Source of the DNA: Bacteroidales bacterium UBA2714
GTDB taxonomy: Bacteria > Bacteroidota > Bacteroidia > Bacteroidales > P3
DNA: 64,000 bases
Assembly: GCA_002354035.1 (NCBI GenBank)
Contig: DEKU01000020.1
Span: 52,335 to 116,334, forward strand
Direction of reading: 5' to 3'
This document shows positions 43,913 through 51,037 of the stretch, piece after piece. A program made the position numbers and the translations under genes. The number at the start of each line of letters is the position of its first letter. Positions within the stretch are counted from its first letter, which is position 1. The notes under the pieces were generated by a model. The model ran no database searches, was not told the DNA's origin, and worked only from the letters and a program-made list of their open reading frames with translations.

Positions 43913-45394
43913 TTATTCCTTGAATTTCTTGTCTAACTCTTCAATCCAGAAACGGAATTGCTTGTCGGTCGCGGCCAGGTTGGAAACCGTCTTGCAGGCG
44001 TGCAGAACGGTGGCGTGGTCCTTATTGCCGCACTGCAGGCCTATGATGGCCAGCGACGACTTGGTGAGCTTCTTGGCATAGTACATGGTCAGCTGGCGTG
44101 CCTGGACAATCTCGCGCTTGCGGGTGCGGGACTGGATGCTCTCGATGGGGATGTTGAAATAGTCGCACACCACCTTCTGGATGTAGTCTATTGTCACCTC
44201 CCGATTGGTACTCTTCACAAACTTGTCCACCATCTGGCGGGCCAGGTCGATGGTGATGTCGCGGTGGTTCAGTGACGACTGTGCCATGAGCGATATCAGC
44301 GCTCCCTCCAGCTCGCGGACGTTCGTGTTGATATTGTAGGCGATGTACTCTATCACCTCATCGGGCATCTCCACACCGTCGTTGGCCAGTTTTTGGCGCA
44401 GGATGCTCATGCGGGTCTCCACGTCGGGCGGCAGCAGTTCGGCGGCCAGTCCCCATTTCAGGCGCGAAGTGAGGCGTGTCTCTAACCCTTGCAGCTCGCT
44501 CGGAGCCTTGTCGCTGGTGATGATAATCTGCTTGTTGGCCTGGTGCAGGGTATTGAAGATGTGGAAGAAGGCCTCCTGTGTGCGACCAGCCTTGTTGCTC
44601 CAGAACTGGATATCGTCCACTATCAGCACATCAATCATCTCGTAGAAGTGCACAAAGTCCGATGTGGTGCCGCTGCGGCCCGCATCCATATACTGCTGCA
44701 TGAATTGCTCAGAGGTGACATATAGCACAGTCAGTTCGGGGTGCAGCTCCTTGGTCTTCAATCCTATTGCATTGGCCAAATGGGTCTTGCCGAGCCCCAC
44801 TCCCCCATGCAGCATCAAGGGGTTGAACGCTGTCTTGCCGGGCTTCTCGGCCACGGCATAGCCTGCCGCGCGGGCCAGACGGTTGCACTCGCCCTCTACA
44901 TAATTGTGCAGTGTGTACGACGAACTCAGCTGCGAGTTGATGCGCACCTTCTGGATGCCCGGAATCACAAAAGGATTGGGTATCTCGCGCGTGTCGCCGC
45001 GCCTGATGTCCATAGGCACATCGCGTGGCTGGTTCACGGTCGACTGCTTCCCTGTCGAAGGCATGCGTGTGGTCAGCGGCTTGTCGGCTATGCTGGTGTC
45101 CATCACCACGCTGTACTGAAGGCATGCGTCGTTGCCCAGCGTCAGCTGTATGGCGCGTTTCAGCAGGTCGGCATAGTTCTGCTCCAACCATTCATAGAAG
45201 AACGGGCTGGGCACCTTTATTATTAAGGTGCTGCCATCAAGTTTCATCGGAACGATAGGCTCAAACCATGTGCTGAACACCTTCTCATTCTCTTTCCCGG
45301 TCAGGTTGTCCTTGATAAAACCAAGGCACTCTTCCCATACTTTTTGGTAGTCCTTCTCCATCCTCGTGCTGTTTGTTTCGTTATTGTTGTTCAT
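43913..45394 (-). CDS. dnaA: Chromosomal replication initiator DnaA
   Basis: 493 residues from the ATG at 45394; the frame extends to 45505 but that part is not DnaA-like. Domain I: MEKDYQKVWEECLGFIKDNL ... FSTWFEPIVPM. Domain III AAA+ core: Walker A HGGVGLGKTH, Walker B VLIVDDIQFW, sensor LTSRLKWGLAAEL. Domain IV DNA-binding signature GNKDHATVLHACKTVSNL. Initiates replication by binding DnaA boxes. The 824-bp AT-rich upstream region may include autoregulatory boxes. Confidence 0.97.
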   Translation of the reverse strand: MNNNNETNSTRMEKDYQKVWEECLGFIKDNLTGKENEKVFSTWFEPIVPMKLDGSTLIIKVPSPFFYEWLEQNYADLLKRAIQLTLGNDACLQYSVVMDTSIADKPLTTRMPSTGKQSTVNQPRDVPMDIRRGDTREIPNPFVIPGIQKVRINSQLSSSYTLHNYVEGECNRLARAAGYAVAEKPGKTAFNPLMLHGGVGLGKTHLANAIGLKTKELHPELTVLYVTSEQFMQQYMDAGRSGTTSDFVHFYEMIDVLIVDDIQFWSNKAGRTQEAFFHIFNTLHQANKQIIITSDKAPSELQGLETRLTSRLKWGLAAELLPPDVETRMSILRQKLANDGVEMPDEVIEYIAYNINTNVRELEGALISLMAQSSLNHRDITIDLARQMVDKFVKSTNREVTIDYIQKVVCDYFNIPIESIQSRTRKREIVQARQLTMYYAKKLTKSSLAIIGLQCGNKDHATVLHACKTVSNLAATDKQFRFWIEELDKKFKE

Positions 45395-45549
45395 TTTGCT
45401 TCGTTTCTCTTTTTGTGGCCTGCGGCGGTCTGCGGCGCGGCCTTTACTGTTTTTCAAACACCGGCTTGTTGAAAAGCTCAGCCCCCTGCACTGTCTCTGT
45501 TCCACTTATGAAGCATCCCTCGGACGATGTTTACAATGCAAAAATGCAA

Positions 45550-45573
45550 CAAAAATATCACCTGTCAAGGTGA
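45550..45573 (-). promoter_or_regulatory. Candidate dnaA promoter and adjoining dyad
   Basis: TATTTTTG (minus strand, 45550-45557) matches TAnnTTTG, about 155 bp before the dnaA ATG. Directly upstream is the dyad TCACCT-GTCA-AGGTGA (45558-45573), placed between the -7 and -33 positions where a repressor could act. Confidence 0.4.
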
Positions 45574-46148
45574 AAAATAAATTTGCACATTTCGCGAAAA
45601 AAATGTAAAGCAACGGCACTCTCGGCACTCACTTGCCAACCTCCTACCCCTCAAAAAAACTGAAAAATAATCTTTTTGCTTTCGAAGGCCCATTTTTCGG
45701 CCGTGTAAAATACGATTTTTTCCCCATTTTTCAAAAAATTTTTTCGACTTTTCATCCCTGGAACGCCATTTTGTTGATAAGCCAACCAACTTGTTGACCA
45801 ATAGTCCAATATTATTTAATATCTATCCTAACGTGCCGATATTAAGCGGTTTGCGTACAATTATCTGATAATCATTGCCCACTCTTCCACCCCTCTTTTT
45901 TTAACTCCCTAATCCTCAAAAGTATGTTTTTTTATTCACACATTCCAGTTCAAAAGTATATTTTTTTTCACCCCCTCCCGGAGTTAGAAAAAATGCCTCT
46001 CCATCCCTCCCCCTCCCTTCGCCAGCACCGCCTCCGACGCCCTTTCCATCCTCCTGCGTCGCCCTGTTATTCCCCCTCGGCACCACCTCCCCGCACAGCC
46101 CAAAATATTTTTTTCAAAGAAATAACTCATTATTATAAAAAAAAAGAG

Positions 46149-46165
46149 TACCTTTGCAAATCGAA
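46149..46165 (+). promoter_or_regulatory. Probable serC promoter (-7 box)
   Basis: TACCTTTG, a full TAnnTTTG match within 'gagtacctttgcaaat', about 60 bp before the serC ATG. Preceded by a long A-run. The -33 box is not distinct. Confidence 0.5.
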
Positions 46166-46218
46166 TCAACAAGACAAAAAACACAGAAAACAATATAAAA
46201 CTTTTAAATTCAAATCAA

Positions 46219-47334
46219 ATGAAAACAGCTTATAATTTCAATGCAGGCCCTTGCGTCCTGCCCAAAGAGGCCATCGAGTCCACCATTGCCGCCATCCGCG
46301 ACTTTGACAACACCGGTATCGGCCTCCTCGAAATCTCTCACCGCACCCCCGGTTGGGAGCGCACCATGGAAGAAACCCGCCAGCTCTGGCGCGACCTCCT
46401 CAACATCCCCGCTGAGTACGAAATCCTCTTCCTCGGTGGTGGTGCCAGCACCGGCTTCATGGATGTCCCCGCCAACCTGCTGAACAAAAAAGCCGCCTAT
46501 CTCCAGACCGGCGTCTGGGCCAAGAAAGCCGCCAAAGAGGCCAAGAACTTCGGCGAGACCGTAATCGTCGCCTCCAGCGAGGACAAGACCTACAGCTACA
46601 TCCCCAAGGGTTGGACCGTCCCTGCCGACGCCGACTACTTCCACATCACTACCAACAACACCATCTATGGTACCGAAATCCGCAAGGACTTCGCCCCTAA
46701 CGAAATCAACAACGTGATGCTTGTCGCCGACATGAGTTCCGACATCATGAGCCGTCCCGTCGACGTGAAGAAATACGGCCTCATCTACGGTGGTGCCCAG
46801 AAGAACGTCGGCCCTGCCGGTGTCACCTTCTACATCGTCCGCAAAGACATCCTCGGCAAAATCACCGACCGCCAGTACATGAACCCCCTCCCCACCATGG
46901 TTGACTTCCGCACCCACGCTGCCGAAGAGGCCAAGAACATCTCCATGTTCAACACTCCTCCCGTGAGCGCCATCTTCGTCATGCACGAGACCTTGAAGTG
47001 GGTTAAGAACACCATCGGCGGCGTAGCCGAGATGGAAAAAATCAACCTCAAGAAGAGCGCCATGCTCTACGAGGAAATCGACCGCAACAGCATGTTCCGC
47101 GGCACCGCCGAGAAGGAAGACCGCTCCATCATGAACCACTGCTGGGTCATGGCCGAGGGTCGCGAGAACCTCCAGGACGCCTTCATGGCCTTCGCCAAGG
47201 AGCGCGGCATGGTCGGCATCAAGGGCCACCGCAGCGTCGGCGGCTTCCGCGCCAGCCTCTACAACGCTTGCCCCGTCGAGGCCGTCGAGGCTCTCATCCA
47301 GTGCATGCAGGACTTTGAGAAAGCTAACAAATAA
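46219..47334 (+). CDS. serC: Phosphoserine aminotransferase
   Basis: 371 residues. Converts 3-phosphohydroxypyruvate plus glutamate to phosphoserine, the second step of serine synthesis; PLP-dependent. MKTAYNFNAGPCVLPKEAIE is the SerC start; EISHRTPGW, FLGGGASTGFMDVPANLL, TNNTIYGTEI, ADMSSDIMSRP and YGGAQKNVGPAGVT (PLP-lysine) follow; HRSVGGFRASLYNA closes the active site. Followed by serA with a 66-bp gap that holds a hairpin. Confidence 0.97.
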   Translation: MKTAYNFNAGPCVLPKEAIESTIAAIRDFDNTGIGLLEISHRTPGWERTMEETRQLWRDLLNIPAEYEILFLGGGASTGFMDVPANLLNKKAAYLQTGVWAKKAAKEAKNFGETVIVASSEDKTYSYIPKGWTVPADADYFHITTNNTIYGTEIRKDFAPNEINNVMLVADMSSDIMSRPVDVKKYGLIYGGAQKNVGPAGVTFYIVRKDILGKITDRQYMNPLPTMVDFRTHAAEEAKNISMFNTPPVSAIFVMHETLKWVKNTIGGVAEMEKINLKKSAMLYEEIDRNSMFRGTAEKEDRSIMNHCWVMAEGRENLQDAFMAFAKERGMVGIKGHRSVGGFRASLYNACPVEAVEALIQCMQDFEKANK

Positions 47335-47345
47335 AAATCATCAAC

Positions 47346-47374
47346 AGGAAATCCTATGCCTCATAGGATTTCCT
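47346..47374 (+). terminator. Perfect hairpin between serC and serA
   Basis: 13-bp perfect stem AGGAAATCCTATG / CATAGGATTTCCT with a CCT loop, in the 66-bp gap; then ACCTTT. It has little T-run, so it may lower read-through or protect the serC mRNA rather than end transcription. Confidence 0.5.
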
Positions 47375-47400
47375 ACCTTTAATAATAGTAAAGCAATAAC

Positions 47401-48321
47401 ATGAAAGTATTAGTTGCTACCGAGAAACCCTTCGCCAAAGTCGCCGTCGACGGTATCCGCGAAGTGGTTGAGAAGAATGGCCACACCCTGGCCCTCCTCG
47501 AAAAATATACCGACGTGAACGACTTCTACAAAGCCGTCGAAGATGCCGACGCCCTCATCGTCCGCTCCGACAAAGTCACCAAAGAGGTCATCGACCACGC
47601 CAAAAACCTCAAAATCGTGGTCCGCGCTGGCGCCGGCTACGACAACCTCGACCTCGAGGCCTGCACCGCCCGCGGCATCGTGGCTATGAACACCCCCGGT
47701 CAGAACAGCAACGCCGTGGCCGAACTCGTCATGGGCATGCTTGTCTACACCGTGCGTAATTTCTTCAACGGCAAATCCGGTTCCGAGCTCATGGGCAAAA
47801 AACTGGGTATCCTCGCCTTCGGCAACGTAGGCCGCAACGTGGCCCGCATAGCCAAGGGCTTCGGCATGGACGTCTATGCCTACGACGCCTTCCTCACCGC
47901 TGACCAAATCAACGAGTCCGGCATGGCCAAGGCCGTCGCCAACCAGGATGCACTCTTCGAAACCTGCGACGTGGTGTCCCTCCACATCCCCGCCACCGCC
48001 GAGACCAAGCAGAGCATCAACTACGCCCTCGTCAACAAGATGCACAAGGGCGGCATCCTCGTCAACAGCGCCCGTAAAGAGGTCATCAACGAGCCCGAAC
48101 TGCTCAAACTCATGGCCGAGCGTACCGACCTCAAATACATCACCGACATCATGCCCGATGCCGACGCCGAATTCAAGGCGTTCGAAGGCCGCTACTTCGC
48201 CACTCCCAAAAAGATGGGTGCCCAGACAGAAGAGGCCAACATCAATGCCGGCATAGCCGCCGCCAACCAGATCAGCAACTTCTTCGCCACTGGTTGCACC
48301 AAATTCCAGGTGAACAAATAA
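47401..48321 (+). CDS. serA: D-3-phosphoglycerate dehydrogenase, short form
   Basis: 306 residues, the short form without the regulatory ACT/ASB domains. NAD site ILAFGNVGRNVARIAKGFGMDVYAYD; catalytic Arg in LVNSARKEVIN, though the Glu/His pair is less standard (PDADAEFKAFEGRYFATPKKMGAQTEEAN). RSDKVTKEVIDHAKNLKIVVRAGAGYDNLDLEA is a typical start of the cofactor lobe. First step of serine synthesis; lack of an ACT domain predicts no feedback by serine. Same direction as serC. Confidence 0.9.
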   Translation: MKVLVATEKPFAKVAVDGIREVVEKNGHTLALLEKYTDVNDFYKAVEDADALIVRSDKVTKEVIDHAKNLKIVVRAGAGYDNLDLEACTARGIVAMNTPGQNSNAVAELVMGMLVYTVRNFFNGKSGSELMGKKLGILAFGNVGRNVARIAKGFGMDVYAYDAFLTADQINESGMAKAVANQDALFETCDVVSLHIPATAETKQSINYALVNKMHKGGILVNSARKEVINEPELLKLMAERTDLKYITDIMPDADAEFKAFEGRYFATPKKMGAQTEEANINAGIAAANQISNFFATGCTKFQVNK

Positions 48322-48401
48322 GCCTTTTTCCGGCTTGACAATACCAACGAGGGGAGGTGCAAACTTCCCCTCTTCCATTTCCCAAGCCAACCTCCCGACC
48401 T

Positions 48402-49328
48402 ATGCTCTGCCTCTTCAACCCCGAGCACGACCTCTGCCTTGCCAACGGCGGCCCCCATTATATGCCTCCGGCCTCGGCCCTCCGTTTCGCCCGCGAAGGA
48501 GCCTCCGTTATGCAAGTGCTCTACCCCGGCGCCCAAGCCCTCGCCCTGGCCCAGGCCGATTCAGCCTTCATCGCCGTCTGGATTGCACAGCAACCCGAAG
48601 GCCACCTCCCCGCCATCGTGCCCTGGGGCTGGAACCTCACCCTCGCCACCTCGCTCCTCAAAGTCGGCATCCCCGCCCAGTGGCTCCCCTCCGCCGCCAC
48701 CCTTGCCCTTTGGCGCCAACTCCAACACCGCTCCACACTCCTCCCGCTTCAGCCCGAATCCCACGCCGTGCAGACACCCCGGCAGGTCGACGCCCTCTTG
48801 GCCTCCCACCCCCGCTTAGTGCTCAAAGCCCCATGGTCCGGATCGGGCCGGGGCCTCCGCTGGGTGGACCACGCCCTCACCCCGCTCGACCAGCAATGGA
48901 TGCAGAAAGTAGTGGCAGCCCAACAGTGCGTTATAGCCGAACCCCGCCGCCAAGTGGCAGCCGACTTCGCCCTCCTCTACCATATCCACCACGGGCAGCT
49001 GCACTTCGTGGGCTACTCCCTCTTCAACGCCCTCCACGGCGTCTACCGCTCCAACCTCCTGCTGCCCGACAGCCAGATTGCCCTCCGCGTGGGCTACACG
49101 GAGGCCATGCGCTCGCACCTCGACCGTTGGCTCCTCGCCCACATAGCCCCACACTACGAAGGCCCCTTCGGCGTCGACCACATTCTCGACAGCGAAGGCC
49201 TCATCCACATCAGCGAGCTCAACCTCCGCCACACCATGGGTCTTGTGGCCCACCAATACCTCGCCGCCCACCCCGAATCCAAGGGCCGCACCCTCACCCT
49301 CGTCGACGGCCGCTTAGTGGTCGCCTGA
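48402..49328 (+). CDS. ATP-grasp-like protein of unknown role
   Basis: 308 residues from the ATG at 48402; the frame is open from 48357. Begins MLCLFNPEHDLCLANG. Features of the ATP-grasp fold: a pre-grasp region, LVLKAPWSGSGRGLRWV (ATP-binding lysine plus glycine-rich loop), QCVIAEPRRQVAADFALLYH, and a metal-binding end LIHISELNLRHTMG (E-x-N-x-R). Such enzymes join a carboxylate to an amine or thiol, but no substrate is evident. It starts 80 bp after serA, same strand, and might be cotranscribed. Confidence 0.65.
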   Translation: MLCLFNPEHDLCLANGGPHYMPPASALRFAREGASVMQVLYPGAQALALAQADSAFIAVWIAQQPEGHLPAIVPWGWNLTLATSLLKVGIPAQWLPSAATLALWRQLQHRSTLLPLQPESHAVQTPRQVDALLASHPRLVLKAPWSGSGRGLRWVDHALTPLDQQWMQKVVAAQQCVIAEPRRQVAADFALLYHIHHGQLHFVGYSLFNALHGVYRSNLLLPDSQIALRVGYTEAMRSHLDRWLLAHIAPHYEGPFGVDHILDSEGLIHISELNLRHTMGLVAHQYLAAHPESKGRTLTLVDGRLVVA

Positions 49329-49642
49329 CCCCTCCGTCCCTCCACCCCCATCCATACGAGAGCCCCAAATTTACCCGTCTTACTGCGTATGGGCAACTGC
49401 GTTGTTCGGTAATAGCCATTGCGCATGAGTGAAAATCCTCCTTCGCTCTGGCTCCGCTCCAGGTTCGCTCCATGTCCGCTTTTTTGTTTCTTTTTTCCCT
49501 CTATTTATTGTCTGTTTATTATCTGTCCAAAGGGAAAACGAGCCAAGATGTATCGTGCAAGGAGGGTTGTTGTGGCGGACAACGGGCGTGGGGGCTGCGG
49601 GCATGGGGCGGAGGCCGGGCGACAGCTGGGGGGCGGAAAAGT
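49329..49642. other. Non-coding stretch before the terC promoter
   Basis: About 310 bp. Contains the 11-bp array (49501-49533) and flanking inverted TTTTCCCT (49493-49500) and AGGGAAAA (49531-49538), but no credible gene; the short frames in it are low-complexity. Confidence 0.5.
49501..49533. repeat. 11-bp phased A/T-rich array
   Basis: Three units in register: CTATTTATTGT, CTGTTTATTAT, CTGTCCAAAGG, bracketed by the 8-bp inverted repeat TTTTCCCT / AGGGAAAA. Same style as the arrays at 4292, 31742 and 59593. Confidence 0.55.
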
Positions 49643-49643
49643 T

Positions 49644-49677
49644 TTTTGCGGTATGTGGAAAAAAAAGTGTAATTTTG
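49644..49677 (+). promoter_or_regulatory. Consensus Bacteroidota promoter for the riboswitch-terC transcript
   Basis: A TTTG -33 box, about 21 bp, then TAATTTTG as the -7 box (ending near 49677): a full match to TTTG-N19-21-TAnnTTTG. Transcription would start near 49683, right before the riboswitch P1 strand. Confidence 0.75.
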
Positions 49678-49683
49678 CACTCG

Positions 49684-49815
49684 GTTTTATGAGGGAGTAA
49701 TCGGCGGCAAAGGCCGTGGGCAGCGTCAACAAATCACTGGCTTCTTGAAGCTTGGCGTTGTCCGCAATCGATGAGACTCATAGGTGCGTGTGGTCGCGTC
49801 TATGGTCTTTTTTTT
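49684..49815 (+). ncRNA. yybP-ykoY type (Mn2+) riboswitch
   Basis: P1 stem: TATGAG (49688-49693) with CTCATA (49777-49782). The 5' side is followed by GGAGTAA, matching the conserved GGGGAGUA of the family, and the 3' side is preceded by GATGAGA(C), matching its conserved AGAC loop. P2 pairs ATCG-GCGG (49700-49707) with CCGC (49762-49765) and CGAT (49769-49772), with AAT bulged. A further hairpin GCTTC-TT-GAAGC lies within. Its 3' P1 strand overlaps a terminator, giving an on-switch when Mn2+ stabilises P1. The terC gene downstream, a Mn exporter type, is a classic target. Confidence 0.7.
49775..49815 (+). terminator. Riboswitch-controlled intrinsic terminator
   Basis: Stem: GAC-T-CATAG-GT-GCG pairs with CGC-GT-CTATG-GTC around the TGTGGT loop, followed by eight T residues (49808-49815). 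The strand CTCATA is shared with riboswitch P1, so the two folds exclude each other. Confidence 0.75.
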
Positions 49816-49879
49816 GTGCTTGCCGCTGGCTTCCCGGAGCCGAACGGTTTATTTTTGAGTATTGAATATTATAAATGTT

Positions 49880-50935
49880 ATGACAACACGTTATTTGTTT
49901 TTCGGGGCCTTCATGGTGTTTATCATCTTTATGCTGGCCATGGATTTGGGCGTGTTCCACAAGAAGGACCACGTGATTAAGATTAAGGAAGCAGCCATCT
50001 GGACGGGAATCTGGGTGACGCTGGCCATGCTTTTTGGCCTGTTGCTGAGGTTCAAGGCGGAGTGGGTGCACGGCATCACGTGCATGGATGAGCTGCTGGA
50101 GTATGTGAAGGGGGGTGTGCTGGCTCAGCACATCGTGCCGGGCATGGATTTCGGCGAGGCGCTGGAGGTGTACCGCAAGGAGGTGTTCTCGCAGTATCTG
50201 GCCGGCTATTTCTTGGAGGAGACGCTGTCGATTGACAATATTTTTGTGATGATAATGATTTTCGTGAGTTTCGGTATTGACAAGCAGTATTATCACCGCA
50301 TCCTGTTCTGGGGCATCCTGGGCGCCATTGTGATGCGTTTCCTGTTCATCTTCCTGTTGGGCGCGGTTATCGAGAGGTTCAGCTGGGTGCTGGCCATCTT
50401 CGGCGTGATATTGATTTACAGTGGTATCAAGATGTTCCGCGACAAGGGCGACAAGAAGATCGACACGGCCAATCACCCGGTGGTGAAGGTGGCGAGCCGT
50501 TTCCTGCCACTGAGCCGCACTACGGACGGCCACAATTTCTTCACCAAGAAGGATGGCAAGTGGTTTATGACTCCGTTGTTTTTGGTGTTGCTGGTGATTG
50601 AGTTTTCGGATGTGATTTTTGCGGTTGACAGCATCCCGGCTGTGTTTTCGGTGACGACGGACACGTATATTGTTTATTTCTCGAATATTTTTGCCATCAT
50701 GGGACTGCGGTCGCTGTTCTTCCTGCTGAGCAATGTGACGGATATGTTCTGGCTGCTGAAATACGGCCTGGGCGTGCTGCTCTGCTTCATCGGCGTGAAG
50801 ATGATAGGGCACGAGTTCTTCGGTTGGGAGATTGGCACGTTGGTGTCGCTGGCAGTGATTCTGGGCATCCTTGTGGCTTCCATAGGATTTTCGCTGCTGT
50901 TCCCCAAGAAGAAACAGGTGGAGCCTGCTGCCTGA
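49880..50935 (+). CDS. TerC family integral membrane protein, probable Mn2+ exporter
   Basis: 351 residues from the ATG at 49880 (a TTG at 49862 opens the frame). About seven to nine membrane segments. TerC signatures: MLAMDLGVFHKKDH, YFLEETLSIDNIFVMIMIFVSFGI, VIEFSDVIFAVDSIPAVFSVTTDTYIVYFSNIFAIMGLRSLFF (given here in parts: EFSDVIFAVDSIPA), with conserved acidic residues D/E in helices 1, 3 and 7. TerC proteins such as MeeF export Mn2+ or metalate secreted enzymes. The riboswitch upstream supports Mn2+ control. Confidence 0.92.
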   Translation: MTTRYLFFGAFMVFIIFMLAMDLGVFHKKDHVIKIKEAAIWTGIWVTLAMLFGLLLRFKAEWVHGITCMDELLEYVKGGVLAQHIVPGMDFGEALEVYRKEVFSQYLAGYFLEETLSIDNIFVMIMIFVSFGIDKQYYHRILFWGILGAIVMRFLFIFLLGAVIERFSWVLAIFGVILIYSGIKMFRDKGDKKIDTANHPVVKVASRFLPLSRTTDGHNFFTKKDGKWFMTPLFLVLLVIEFSDVIFAVDSIPAVFSVTTDTYIVYFSNIFAIMGLRSLFFLLSNVTDMFWLLKYGLGVLLCFIGVKMIGHEFFGWEIGTLVSLAVILGILVASIGFSLLFPKKKQVEPAA

Positions 50936-50973
50936 ACGGCGAGGCGGAATAGTCCGTGATTGGACATAAAGAA

Positions 50974-51008
50974 TCGAGGTTAAAAGGCGACGAGCCTTTT
51001 AACCTCGA
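50974..51008. terminator. Two-way terminator after terC
   Basis: Perfect 15-bp stem TCGAGGTTAAAAGGC / GCCTTTTAACCTCGA, loop GACGA, between convergent terC (plus) and the patatin gene (minus). Serves both strands. Confidence 0.8.
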
Positions 51009-51037
51009 TGCTTTATTGTAAGTAACCTGAGGTTTCC

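Larger units (their letters stand above)
45395..46218. other. AT-rich divergent region between dnaA and serC
   Basis: 824 bp with no believable gene. It holds a perfect DnaA-box-like TTATTCACA (45932-45940), a one-mismatch site ATTTGCACA (45581-45589), two copies of a CAAAAGTAT-T7 element 34 bp apart (45917 and 45951; each reads TACTTTTG on the minus strand), long A/T runs and, near the right end, the serC promoter. Possible replication origin or just a regulatory region. Confidence 0.4.
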
